Source: an uncultured Lachnospiraceae bacterium (GTDB taxonomy: Bacteria > Bacillota > Clostridia > Lachnospirales > Lachnospiraceae). Taken from it: a stretch of DNA of 41,705 nt. Position 1 is the stretch's first letter, and each line of letters starts with the position of its first letter. The position numbers were made by a program, and so were the translations under genes. Location of the stretch: NCBI GenBank assembly GCA_947630085.1, contig CANRGP010000010.1, forward strand, positions 1 to 41,705, read 5' to 3'. The notes under the pieces are model-generated. The model did not search any database. It saw only the letters and a program-made list of their open reading frames with translations, and was not told the origin of the DNA. Of this stretch, positions 8,367 through 15,848 are shown piece by piece.

Positions 8367-10130
8367 TTACTCGTATCCCGCGCCGGTTTCCGTATGCGCT
8401 CTCAGACGCGAAACGGCGTCTCTTATCTCCTGCAGGTCGCTCTCGGTCATTTTATCCGGTTTTTCTTCGGCCAAAAGCTTCTGAAGCCGGGAGATCTCCG
8501 CTTTTATCTCTTTCTTTTCCGTTTTGGCCATTGTCTTTTTTTCTTTTTCCATGGCTCCCTGCGCTTCCGAGATCGCCCTCTTCGCCTCCGCATTGATCTC
8601 GAACAGGCTGCGGCGGATCCCGTCCCTGGCGGCGTACTGCCGGGCATCGCGGATCGCCTGCTCGATCTCTTCGTCGGACATCCGTTCGTTGCCGCTGATC
8701 GTGATAGACTGCTCTCTGCCTGTATCCAGGTCCCTTGCCGAGACCTTCAGGATACCGTTCGCATCGATATCAAATGTCACCTCGATCTGAGGGACGCCCG
8801 CCGGCGCCTTTTTGATCCCGTTCAGCCTGAACTTCCCAATGGATTTATTGTCTCTTGCCATCGGACGCTCTCCCTGCAGGACGTTGATCTCCACGCTGCG
8901 CTGATACGGCGCGGCGGTCGAAAAGATCTGAGAATAGTGGATCGGCAGCGTTGTGTTCCTCTCCACAAGTCTTGTCGCCACGCCGCCTACCGTTTCTATG
9001 GAAAGGCTCAGCGGCGTCACGTCCAGGAGCAGGATGCCGCCTTCGCTGTACAGCGTCAGCGCCCCTCCCGAGAGCGTTTCTCCCTGGGCCGCCGCTCCCT
9101 GCGCGACGCACTCGTCAGGATTGATATTTCTGGACGGAATGAGTCCGGTAAGCTGCCGCACCTTTTCCTGAACGGCGGGAATCCGCGTGGAGCCGCCTAC
9201 CAGGATCACTTTACCCAGCTCCGACGCGGCAATTCCGGCGTCTGTCAGGGCATTCCTTACCGGGACCGCGGTGCGGTTCACCAGATCCTCCGTCAGGCTG
9301 TCAAATTCCGCCCGCGTCAGCGTATATTCAAAATTAACCGGAACAGTCCCGTTCGCCGACAGGTACGGAAGGACGATATAGGCGGACTGGACCGACGAGA
9401 GCTCCTTCTTTGCCTTCTCCGCCGCCTCGCGCAGCCGCTGACGGGCCGCCGGGTCCCCCATCACGTCAATACGGTATTCTTTTTTTATGATCTCCGCCAG
9501 ACGGTCCGTGATCCGCCCGTCAAAGTCGTCGCCCCCCAGATGGTTGTCGCCGTTGGTAGCCAGAACCTCTATCACGCCTTCTCCGATCTCGATAATGGAT
9601 ACGTCGAACGTTCCTCCGCCAAGATCATACACCATGATCTTCTGCGGCGCACCGTTGTCCAGCCCATAGGCCAGGGCCGCGCTGGTAGGCTCGTTGATGA
9701 TGCGCAGCACATTGAGCCCGGCAATCCGTCCGGCATCCTTGGTCGCCTGGCGCTGGATGTCATTGAAGTATGCGGGAACCGTGATGACGGCATCCGTGAC
9801 CGGCTCGCCCAGATAGTTTTCCGCGTCTTTTTTCAGCTTGGCCAGAATAATCGAGCTGATCTCCTGGGGAGAATATGCCTTCCCGTCGACGGTGAATCTC
9901 CAGTCCGTGCCCATATGGCGCTTCACGGAGCTGACGGTACGGGCGCTGTTGGTCACAAACTGCCTGACAGCCGTATCCCCCACAAGCCTCTCCCCTTCTT
10001 TTGTAAACGCAACGACACTTGGGGTCGTTCTGCCTCCCCTTTCATTGGGAATGATGACAGGGCTTCCCCCCTCGATAACGGCCACACAACTGTTAGTGGT
10101 TCCTAAATCGATCCCGATGGTCTTTCCCAT
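8367..10130 (-). CDS. Hsp70 (DnaK) paralogue
   Basis: 587 residues. The ATPase domain is intact: [13 protein letters not shown] (about 5-17), the phosphate-2 loop [11 protein letters not shown] and the adenosine motif [14 protein letters not shown]. The interdomain linker reads [11 protein letters not shown] and the substrate domain follows. Compared with housekeeping DnaK (about 610-640 residues) the helical lid is short and charged, and there is no acidic C-terminal tail. It lacks the hrcA-grpE neighbours of the main dnaK locus and instead follows a membrane-anchored J-protein, 13 bases after that gene, with its ribosome binding site AGGAGGG in the gap. I infer a specialised Hsp70 serving the membrane-tethered J-protein. 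Whether it shares GrpE with the main DnaK cannot be seen. Confidence 0.9.
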   Translation of the reverse strand: MGKTIGIDLGTTNSCVAVIEGGSPVIIPNERGGRTTPSVVAFTKEGERLVGDTAVRQFVTNSARTVSSVKRHMGTDWRFTVDGKAYSPQEISSIILAKLKKDAENYLGEPVTDAVITVPAYFNDIQRQATKDAGRIAGLNVLRIINEPTSAALAYGLDNGAPQKIMVYDLGGGTFDVSIIEIGEGVIEVLATNGDNHLGGDDFDGRITDRLAEIIKKEYRIDVMGDPAARQRLREAAEKAKKELSSVQSAYIVLPYLSANGTVPVNFEYTLTRAEFDSLTEDLVNRTAVPVRNALTDAGIAASELGKVILVGGSTRIPAVQEKVRQLTGLIPSRNINPDECVAQGAAAQGETLSGGALTLYSEGGILLLDVTPLSLSIETVGGVATRLVERNTTLPIHYSQIFSTAAPYQRSVEINVLQGERPMARDNKSIGKFRLNGIKKAPAGVPQIEVTFDIDANGILKVSARDLDTGREQSITISGNERMSDEEIEQAIRDARQYAARDGIRRSLFEINAEAKRAISEAQGAMEKEKKTMAKTEKKEIKAEISRLQKLLAEEKPDKMTESDLQEIRDAVSRLRAHTETGAGYE

Positions 10131-10143
10131 AGCTTTCTCCCTC

Positions 10144-10956
10144 CTAAAATCCGAACCGCGGCCCGAACAGCAGCATCTGCAGGAATCCCAGCATCAGGCG
10201 GAAAAGCATCATTCCCAGCATGATCTTCCAGAAAAATCCAAACGGGGAAACATTTCCGCCGGAATAATATGACCCTGTTTCGCTCTTGGTCTCCAGGATG
10301 ATCTCCTGTCGGAGCTGACGGTACATCTGATTGTCCGTATTCATCCGGATCGCCCGCTCGATCATGTCCTGCGCACGTGACAGCTCGCCGTTCCCTTTAT
10401 AAGCTGCGGCGCCGACATAATACCACCGGTCATTCCGGTATGCGCTCGTCATGCCGGACAGGATTTCAACGGCGTCGGAATAACGTCCGTTCTGCACGGC
10501 GCGGATCGCCTGAACCAGCTGGGGCGGATCTCCCGCCTCCGGCCGCGGCGCCGTATCGAAGCGCGCCGAACCGAAGCCGAAAAGGTCCTCAAAATCAAAA
10601 CCTCCGAAATCGCTGGTCCAGCCCCCGTAGTTCCGATAGCCGCCGGACTGCCCGTACCCGCCGTTCCGGCGGCCGTCGGACTGCCCATACCCGCCGTAGG
10701 CATCCTGTCCGCTGTAACCGGTATACTGCCCCTCCTGCTGCCTCCCGGCTTCCTGTGCGCGCCGCGTCTTATACTTTTCCGGATGCTGGAGCATATCATA
10801 CGCCTCGTTGATCTCATTCATTTTCTGCGCGGCATCCGGATCATTCGGATGCAGATCCGGATGATATTCCTTCGCTTTTTTCCGGTACGCTTTTTTTATC
10901 TCTTCCTGCGACGCATCGGGAGAGATCCCAAGCACTTTATATGGATCGTCTATCAT
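10144..10956 (-). CDS. J-domain protein with TPR-like part and C-terminal membrane anchor
   Basis: 270 residues. Residues 1-66 are a J domain with the HPD motif at 32-34 that stimulates Hsp70 ATPase. Residues 72-132 are a low-complexity linker rich in Gly, Tyr, Gln and Ser with repeated GGYGQS units. Residues 145-220 form paired helices with the look of two TPR repeats ([11 protein letters not shown] and [14 protein letters not shown]). Residues 240-264 are one hydrophobic segment, so the protein is probably tail-anchored with the J domain in the cytoplasm. The Cys-rich and C-terminal domains of classic DnaJ are missing (class C). The start has AAGGAGGG 5 bases upstream. It lies directly before the Hsp70 gene, its presumed partner. 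Confidence 0.88.
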   Translation of the reverse strand: MIDDPYKVLGISPDASQEEIKKAYRKKAKEYHPDLHPNDPDAAQKMNEINEAYDMLQHPEKYKTRRAQEAGRQQEGQYTGYSGQDAYGGYGQSDGRRNGGYGQSGGYRNYGGWTSDFGGFDFEDLFGFGSARFDTAPRPEAGDPPQLVQAIRAVQNGRYSDAVEILSGMTSAYRNDRWYYVGAAAYKGNGELSRAQDMIERAIRMNTDNQMYRQLRQEIILETKSETGSYYSGGNVSPFGFFWKIMLGMMLFRLMLGFLQMLLFGPRFGF

Positions 10957-10967
10957 AGCGTCCCTCC

Positions 10968-11393
10968 TTATGTACGCCTGTTAAAGCTATGATGGCATCT
11001 GTGGCAGGTGATCATAATGTTCCTGCCCTTTCCGGGCTTCGGGATCCGGACAAACGCCCTGCAGTTCGGGCAGCGGTAATACCGGTGTGTCCTGCGGTCC
11101 CGCCACATATTTCTTACAAGCGTGACCTTTTTCCCGATCGCCCGGCGGATCTCCAGATATTTGTTCCTCTCCTTCTGCCGCTTGTAGATATTTTTTGAAA
11201 AGCTGCGGTACCACGACCAGACCAGCACTGCCAGCGCCGGAAAATACAGGATGGCGAGAGGCCGGATAAAACAGGAGGCCAGTAAAAGGATCAGACCTGC
11301 CGTGGAGAGAAAATACGACAGCTCGTCCACCCCGTAGCGCCCCTGCATAAAAGTCCGGATCTTATTGCCCAGATTTTCAAAAAAACGTCTCAT
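10968..11393 (-). CDS. Two-helix membrane protein with C-terminal zinc ribbon
   Basis: 141 residues; I do not recognise a named family. Two hydrophobic helices (about 27-43 and 46-62) form a hairpin, so both ends should be in the cytoplasm. A basic helical linker (65-105) leads to a zinc ribbon made by Cys108 and Cys111 (RCPNC) and Cys130 and Cys133 (CHRC). AAGGAGG precedes the ATG. It is the first gene of the chaperone operon, 11 bases before the J-protein gene, and close to the promoter with tandem repeats. The ribbon could bind unfolded protein, much as the zinc centres of DnaJ do, or bind RNA or ribosomes; neither is shown. Confidence 0.75.
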   Translation of the reverse strand: MRRFFENLGNKIRTFMQGRYGVDELSYFLSTAGLILLLASCFIRPLAILYFPALAVLVWSWYRSFSKNIYKRQKERNKYLEIRRAIGKKVTLVRNMWRDRRTHRYYRCPNCRAFVRIPKPGKGRNIMITCHRCHHSFNRRT

Positions 11394-11422
11394 AGGCTCC
11401 TCCTTTTCTGTTCTGTCTCCCT

Positions 11423-11454
11423 ATATTAGCAGCAAAATCTAAACAAAATCTAAA
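11423..11454 (-). promoter_or_regulatory. Chaperone-operon promoter with 11-base tandem repeat
   Basis: A -10 box TAATAT (minus strand, 11423-11428) is preceded, at the place of the -35 box, by two exact copies of an 11-base unit (11433-11443 and 11444-11454). On the minus strand each reads TTTAGATTTTG. No good -35 hexamer exists. Seven-base half-sites spaced by 11 bases are the usual target of OmpR/PhoB-type response regulators, and one is encoded at 12586-13260. Confidence 0.6.
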
Positions 11455-11473
11455 TTCCCGCACCGCATGAGAC

Positions 11474-11502
11474 AAAAAAACGGGCAGATTTTCATCTGCC
11501 CG
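11474..11502 (-). terminator. Terminator after the histidine kinase gene
   Basis: Perfect 9-base stem CGGGCAGAT (11481-11489) and ATCTGCCCG (11494-11502) with a 4-base loop; on the minus strand it is followed by seven T residues (11474-11480). It ends the transcript of the two-component operon 16 bases past the kinase stop. Confidence 0.9.
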
Positions 11503-11518
11503 ACGGTGAGCCGGAAGC

Positions 11519-12589
11519 CTATTCCCGGGGAAGGACAACCGTAAACACGGTCTTTCCCCCGCCGCATGACGGGATCACCTCTCCTCCGTGCAGCTTTACG
11601 ATCGCCTGTACGATGGAAAGCCCTATCCCGTTCCCCTGCGTCGCATGGGATTCGTCTGCCTGGTAGAATTTGTTGAAAATATGCGCGATGCTCTCTTTTG
11701 GGATCTCTTTTCCGGTATTGCTGACGGAAACGATCAGATTGTCCGGAGTCTCCGTGATCTCGATCTGCAGGATCCCGCCCCTGTCCGAAAACTTTATGGC
11801 GTTGTCGATCAGGTTCAGCCATACCTGTCTGAGCATTTCCCGGTTTCCGCTGTACTCATATTCCCCTATATCCGCGCTGAGAGAAAGCTCCTTTTCCGTC
11901 CACTTGCCCTCCAGCATCAGAAGGCAGTTCCGGATCTGCTCGGAGATATTGAAGCGCGTCACATCGGTGAGAATCGTCTGATTTTCGATCTTTGTCAGAT
12001 TCAGCACATTTGTCGCCATATCGGACAGCCGGTGGGCTTCCTCCGCTATGATCCGGAGATATTCCTGCCGCTCCTCCTCCGTAAGCCCGTCCTCCAGAAG
12101 GAGATCGGCAAATCCCGCTATGGAGACGATGGGCGTCTTGAACTCATGCGAAAAATTATTGATAAAATCAGCCCGAAGCATCTCCGTCTTCTCCAGCTCC
12201 CGGGCCATATGGTTGAAGCTTTCCGACACCTCTACCGCCGTCGGATGATGGGCGAACCTTGTATGGAATTCCAGCCTTGTCTTAAAGTCGCCGTGAGCCA
12301 GGGAGTCCATGGCGTCTATGACCTTATTGACCGGATACAGGGAGATCCTGCTGATCACAGCGCTTAGGACCGCTCCCATCCCGATGCTCCATATCACCAT
12401 ATTGAAGAAGATGATCTCCGCCGGGGGAAACGTTTTCCCCGGTACCGGCAGATTATCCCGTACCGTATACAGCAGCAGGCCCCCGGATATCAGGGACGTA
12501 ACAAAAATAAACAGGAAGATCACAACCGAAAACAAAAGCGTAAGCGCCGTCCTCGGGTTATTCGTCCTTCTGGCATTTTTCTTTTTCAT
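11519..12589 (-). CDS. Sensor histidine kinase with very short external loop
   Basis: 356 residues. Membrane helices at about 15-42 and 59-80 are joined by only about 17 external residues, the design of intramembrane-sensing kinases, which detect events in or at the membrane rather than a soluble ligand. A HAMP linker (about 81-135) precedes the phospho-acceptor His148 in FSHEFKTPI. The ATPase domain has the N box NLIDNAIKFSD, G1 as NTGKEIP and G2 as GNGIGLSIV. The ATG at 12587-12589 overlaps the regulator stop codon as ATGA, giving translational coupling; a longer reading frame inside the regulator gene is rejected. The cognate regulator is the upstream gene. Confidence 0.93.
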   Translation of the reverse strand: MKKKNARRTNNPRTALTLLFSVVIFLFIFVTSLISGGLLLYTVRDNLPVPGKTFPPAEIIFFNMVIWSIGMGAVLSAVISRISLYPVNKVIDAMDSLAHGDFKTRLEFHTRFAHHPTAVEVSESFNHMARELEKTEMLRADFINNFSHEFKTPIVSIAGFADLLLEDGLTEEERQEYLRIIAEEAHRLSDMATNVLNLTKIENQTILTDVTRFNISEQIRNCLLMLEGKWTEKELSLSADIGEYEYSGNREMLRQVWLNLIDNAIKFSDRGGILQIEITETPDNLIVSVSNTGKEIPKESIAHIFNKFYQADESHATQGNGIGLSIVQAIVKLHGGEVIPSCGGGKTVFTVVLPRE

Positions 12590-13260
12590 ACTTTTTTTAC
12601 CGCCTTGTATCCCAGCCCGTGAACCGACTGGATCTCGAATTCTTCCCAGCCCTCGAACCGCTTCCGAAGACGTGAAATATGTACGGTGACCGTCTCCCAT
12701 CCCGTATCGCTGTCGGATCCCCAGATCTCGTCCATCAGCTGTATCCGGGTGAATGTCTTTCCGGGATATGACAGCAGCTTATACAGCAGCAGAAATTCCT
12801 TCTGCGGAAGCTCCTGTGTTTTTCCGTTTTTTGTCACCGTATAGTCATCATAGTTCAGCACCACGCTTCCGATCTCCATTTTGTGTTCGCTGACGATCCG
12901 GGAGCGGCGCAGAAGCGCCCGGATCCGGAGCAGCATTTCTTTCTTGTCGATCGGCTTGGTAATGTAATCGTCGGTTCCCGCCAGAAACGCGGTATACCGG
13001 TCGTCCGGCAGCTGCTTTGCCGTGACCGTCAGGATCGGCAGATTGTTGTCGGAGGCCCGCAGGGTCCTGGTAAATTCATATCCGTCCATGACCGGCATCA
13101 TAATGTCCAGCACAACGAGATCGATATGCTCTCTGTCCATGATTTCAAGAGCTTCCTGACCGTTTTGTGCCGTAAGGACCGTATATCCGTCGGATTCCAG
13201 CACCGCGCGCATCAGTCTGCGCGTATTTTTGTCGTCATCTACCACAAGCAGGCGAAACAT
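12586..13260 (-). CDS. OmpR/PhoB-family response regulator
   Basis: 224 residues. The receiver domain starts FRLLVVDDD with acidic residues 8-10, the phospho-acceptor is Asp52 in VVLDIMMP, and the conserved Lys is in TAKQL. The C-terminal winged helix (about 128-224) ends with TVHISRLRKRF and the family-typical VHGLGYKAV. The start is the ATG at 13258-13260, with AAGGAGG 7 bases upstream; the 28 extra residues of a longer frame have no family match. Encoded with its kinase. The tandem repeat in front of the chaperone operon at 11433-11454 is a candidate target. Confidence 0.95.
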   Translation of the reverse strand: MFRLLVVDDDKNTRRLMRAVLESDGYTVLTAQNGQEALEIMDREHIDLVVLDIMMPVMDGYEFTRTLRASDNNLPILTVTAKQLPDDRYTAFLAGTDDYITKPIDKKEMLLRIRALLRRSRIVSEHKMEIGSVVLNYDDYTVTKNGKTQELPQKEFLLLYKLLSYPGKTFTRIQLMDEIWGSDSDTGWETVTVHISRLRKRFEGWEEFEIQSVHGLGYKAVKKV

Positions 13261-13306
13261 CGTGCGCCCTCCTTTGCCTGAATGTCCGATATTCTCCGAG
13301 GCCCGT

Positions 13307-13636
13307 TCATTCTTCGGCCCGGTGCACGGATCTCTCCGTATCAAACCCCTGCGGATAACGTTTTCTGAGCTTCTCGATGTTCCTCGTCAGAACCTCCTCC
13401 AGGGTAATATCCAGGACCATGGCGGTCTCCGCCAGATACCAGGCGATATCGCCCAGCTCACCGATCAGTCTCTCCCGGTCCAGCTCATGCCCCTGGGCCA
13501 GATGCTTTTTCACGATGTCAATGGCCTCGCCGGCCTCGCCGCACAGACCCATGACGCCGTTGATCAGGGTATCGCGCCGGTCAAGCTTCGGATTCCGCGT
13601 GGTCATTGCCAGCCTCTGATATTCATTGATGGTCAT
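13307..13636 (-). CDS. MazG-like nucleotide pyrophosphohydrolase
   Basis: 109 residues forming a single all-helical MazG/dUTPase-2-type domain. The metal-binding pattern is visible as GLCGEAGEAIDIV (the E-x-x-E part) and ELGDIAWYLAE (the E-x-x-D part). Family members hydrolyse NTPs or dNTPs to monophosphates, cleaning the nucleotide pool; the substrate here is unknown. It starts at an ATG after AAAGGAG, 18 bases downstream of the fRMsr gene and about 46 bases before the response regulator, so probably in one operon with them. A housecleaning enzyme beside a sulfoxide reductase fits a role in oxidative or stress damage, which is inference. Confidence 0.85.
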   Translation of the reverse strand: MTINEYQRLAMTTRNPKLDRRDTLINGVMGLCGEAGEAIDIVKKHLAQGHELDRERLIGELGDIAWYLAETAMVLDITLEEVLTRNIEKLRKRYPQGFDTERSVHRAEE

Positions 13637-13654
13637 ATGGTACTCCTTTCCGGT

Positions 13655-14134
13655 TTATCGCGCGTAAAGCACTTCCTCCAGCGCCCCGGCAAACATTTCA
13701 AGGCCCTTTTTCTCCGCCTCGCCGAAGCGCCCGCACAGCGGACTGTCTATGTCGAGAACTCCCGATACGGCCCCGTTCCTGTGGATCGGGATCACGATCT
13801 CGGATCTGGAGGCCCCGTCGCAGGCAATGTGCCCGGGAAAGCGGCGCACATCCTCCACCACCACCGTCTCGTCCCGCAGAGCTGCCGTCCCGCAGACGCC
13901 CTTTCCCATGGGGATGACGGTACAGGCCGGTTTTCCCTGAAACGGTCCCAGCCGGAGCTCGCCTTCCTCATACAGATAAAACCCGGCCCAGTTCAGGCCG
14001 CCGATCGTCCGGTACAGAAGCGCAGATGCGTTGGCCATATTGCTGACGCGGCTCTTCACGCCCTCCGCCATCGCCCTCATCTGCGCCGCCAGGAGATCAT
14101 AGTCCACCGCATCGTCCGTTTTTCTGAATTCCAT
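13655..14134 (-). CDS. msrC: Free methionine-(R)-sulfoxide reductase (GAF domain)
   Basis: 159 residues making one GAF domain of the fRMsr/YtsP type. These enzymes reduce free methionine-R-sulfoxide using a cysteine relay. The three expected cysteines can be seen: KPACTVIP, GVCGTAA and HIACDGASRSE, and the C-terminal VLDIDSP motif is conserved. The ATG at 14132-14134 is chosen for GGGAGG 7 bases upstream; the longer frame starts at a poor TTG. It is the first gene after the 6S RNA terminator with only 27 bases between, too little for a separate full promoter. Confidence 0.9.
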   Translation of the reverse strand: MEFRKTDDAVDYDLLAAQMRAMAEGVKSRVSNMANASALLYRTIGGLNWAGFYLYEEGELRLGPFQGKPACTVIPMGKGVCGTAALRDETVVVEDVRRFPGHIACDGASRSEIVIPIHRNGAVSGVLDIDSPLCGRFGEAEKKGLEMFAGALEEVLYAR

Positions 14135-14160
14135 TCCGATGCCTCCCTTCCCCAATATAC

Positions 14161-14188
14161 AAAAAGCAGCGGACGAACCGCTGCTTTT
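14161..14188 (-). terminator. 6S RNA terminator
   Basis: Eleven-base perfect stem AAAAGCAGCGG (14162-14172) and CCGCTGCTTTT (14178-14188) with a 5-base loop. The minus-strand product ends in a T-run. It closes the 6S RNA transcript. Confidence 0.88.
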
Positions 14189-14194
14189 CTCATT

Positions 14195-14389
14195 TGTAAT
14201 ATCCCAAGATGCCGGTTCTTACTATTTGACGCCTAGCCAAGCTAGGTGGGCAACCGCACTCCGACTTCTGCCTTCCACTCAAACGGAGGCCTGACATCCA
14301 CCGGAGAATGTAGGAATCCCTTCTGTCACAATGTAGGTTCAAAGAAAGTAAGAGTTGTCGAACATCCCAGGAATTACTTCTCGTTTGTA
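14195..14389 (-). ncRNA. ssrS: 6S RNA
   Basis: A gene with no reading frame, framed by a promoter (14396-14424) and a terminator (14161-14188). The closing stem pairs CCTGGGATG (minus strand of 14363-14371) with CATCTTGGG (minus strand of 14203-14211), all nine positions matching when G-U pairs are allowed. The 5' side continues GGGATGTTCG and the 3' side is preceded by CGGCATCTTGG, closely like the two ends of E. coli 6S RNA (GAGATGTTCG and CGGCATCTCGG). Length, about 185-195 bases, also fits. 6S RNA mimics an open promoter and holds sigma-A RNA polymerase in stationary phase. The large central bubble should lie around 14240-14340. The 5' end is estimated from the -10 box. Confidence 0.88.
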
Positions 14390-14395
14390 ACTCCG

Positions 14396-14424
14396 ATTAT
14401 ACTATATCTGTCCCCATTTTGCAA
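14396..14424 (-). promoter_or_regulatory. 6S RNA promoter
   Basis: Minus-strand TTGCAA (14419-14424), 17 bases, TATAAT (14396-14401). The perfect -10 box and the distance to the first conserved stem agree with a strong, separate transcript. Confidence 0.8.
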
Positions 14425-14448
14425 TCAATATTTCACAAAAACCTTTGG

Positions 14449-14466
14449 AAAAAATATGTATTTTTT
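14449..14466. repeat. AT-only palindrome upstream of the 6S promoter
   Basis: AAAAAATA (14449-14456) and TATTTTTT (14459-14466) are 8-base complementary arms around a 2-base centre. It lies about 25 bases upstream of the 6S -35 box, where an UP element or a regulator site could act, and about 40 bases after the pyrimidine-nucleoside phosphorylase stop. No GC-rich terminator for the nucleoside operon is visible in 14425-14506. Confidence 0.4.
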
Positions 14467-14506
14467 AGAAGTGTTGCACACGGATTCCCCGGACCCATAT
14501 TTATTT

Positions 14507-15829
14507 TCAAAATCTTTCCACACCGTCTTTGGTGACCCTGGCATAGATCAGTTTCTTAGGCAGAGCAGGGGCGTCTCCGATGCGGTAGGAATCCAGGAAT
14601 ATCCTCTCCGCCCCGTCAAACCTGGCCGGATCGGAGGCATACAGAACCGCAAGAACATCTCCCTCGCTCACCCGATCTCCGTATTTCCTGCGGAGGCAGA
14701 TCCCCGCGGACGGATCGATCACATCCTCCTTGGTCGCCCGGCCCGCGCCGAGCATCGCGGAGGCGATCCCGCAGCCCGTCGTATCGACGCTGTCAATATA
14801 CCCGCTCCTCGGCGCCCGTACCTCTCTCTCATAGGGTGCGGGGGCAAAAAGGGACGGATCGTAAATATATCTCTCATCTCCGCCCTGGGCCTTCACCATG
14901 GAAGCAAGCACATCAAGGCCCCTGCCGTCGGCGAGGGCTTCGAGGGCCATCTGCCGGCACTCCTCGATCCCGCCTTTTCCGGCCATATGGAGCATATTGG
15001 AGGCAAGGCTCACACATACCTCCGTCAGGTCCTCCGGCCCCCGGTTCTGGAGCGTTTCCACCGCCTCCGCAACCTCAAGGGCGTTGCCTATGGCTCGTCC
15101 GAGCGGCACATCCATCTCCGTGATCAAAGCGCAGCAGTTTCTCCCCGCGCCCGTCCCGATGGACACCATGGATCCCGCAAGCGCAATGGAATCCTCCAGG
15201 GTCTTCATAAACGCACCGCTTCCTGTCTTTACATCCAGCACAATGGCGTCGCTTCCCGCTGCCAGCTTCTTGCTCATAATGGAAGAAGCGATCAAAGGAA
15301 TGCTGTCCACCGTAGCGGTCACATCCCTGAGAGCATACAGTTTCTTGTCGGCGGGAACCATATTGCCGGTCTGGCCGATGATGGCGATCCCCGTCTCATT
15401 GACAATGTCCGCGAATCTCTGCTTATCAATGCTGGTCGTCAGCCCGGGAATGGATTCCAGCTTGTCCAGGGTCCCTCCCGTGTGGCCGAGGCCCCGGCCG
15501 GACATCTTGGCGATCTTCACTCCGAGGGAGGCTGCCAGCGGCCCGATAACCAGTGATGTCTTATCTCCCACTCCCCCCGTGCTGTGCTTATCCACCTTGA
15601 TCCCCGAAATGGCGGAAAGGTCGGCCACATCGCCGGAATGCGCCATTTCCATGGTCAGGCAGGTCGTCTCCCCGTCGGACATTCCTTTAAGGCAGATGGC
15701 CATCAGCATGGCGGACATCTGGTAATCCGGAATCTCCCCGCAGGTAAACCCGCGGATCATCCAGCCGATCTCCTCCCGGCTCATCTCCTTCCCGTGCTTT
15801 TTCTTCTCGATCAGATCATACATTCTCAT
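14507..15829 (-). CDS. pdp: Pyrimidine-nucleoside (thymidine) phosphorylase
   Basis: 440 residues, full length. It splits thymidine, deoxyuridine or uridine with phosphate into base and (deoxy)ribose-1-phosphate. The family signature SGRGLGHTGGTLDKLE is near 109-124 and the phosphate loop KHSTGGVGD near 80-88; the C-terminal domain has the PYEREVRAPRSG-type biotin-like fold. The ATG at 15829 follows AAGGGGGT. It closes the salvage operon with deoC and cdd: cytidine deaminase makes uridine or deoxyuridine, this enzyme frees the sugar phosphate, and DeoC cleaves deoxyribose-5-phosphate. The mutase (deoB) linking the two is not in this window. Confidence 0.95.
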   Translation of the reverse strand: MRMYDLIEKKKHGKEMSREEIGWMIRGFTCGEIPDYQMSAMLMAICLKGMSDGETTCLTMEMAHSGDVADLSAISGIKVDKHSTGGVGDKTSLVIGPLAASLGVKIAKMSGRGLGHTGGTLDKLESIPGLTTSIDKQRFADIVNETGIAIIGQTGNMVPADKKLYALRDVTATVDSIPLIASSIMSKKLAAGSDAIVLDVKTGSGAFMKTLEDSIALAGSMVSIGTGAGRNCCALITEMDVPLGRAIGNALEVAEAVETLQNRGPEDLTEVCVSLASNMLHMAGKGGIEECRQMALEALADGRGLDVLASMVKAQGGDERYIYDPSLFAPAPYEREVRAPRSGYIDSVDTTGCGIASAMLGAGRATKEDVIDPSAGICLRRKYGDRVSEGDVLAVLYASDPARFDGAERIFLDSYRIGDAPALPKKLIYARVTKDGVERF

Positions 15830-15848
15830 AGCTGCACCCCCTTATCCG

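Noticed and set aside
8367-10130. Calling the Hsp70 gene the housekeeping dnaK
   Set aside because: No hrcA, grpE or classic dnaJ nearby, a shorter lid, no acidic tail, and a membrane J-protein as partner point to a paralogue.
12587-12700. Longer N-terminus for the histidine kinase
   Set aside because: The extra residues are only the regulator's C-terminal codons in another frame; the ATGA overlap is the usual start for a coupled kinase.
14195-14389. A T-box or other riboswitch in front of the fRMsr gene
   Set aside because: The element has its own promoter and a terminator before the gene, and its ends match 6S RNA; no T-box specifier or AG-bulge-type motifs were seen.
14246-15556. Plus-strand frame crossing the 6S RNA and the nucleoside phosphorylase gene
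   Set aside because: It runs through a structured RNA gene and then through the antisense of a clear enzyme; no start signal.
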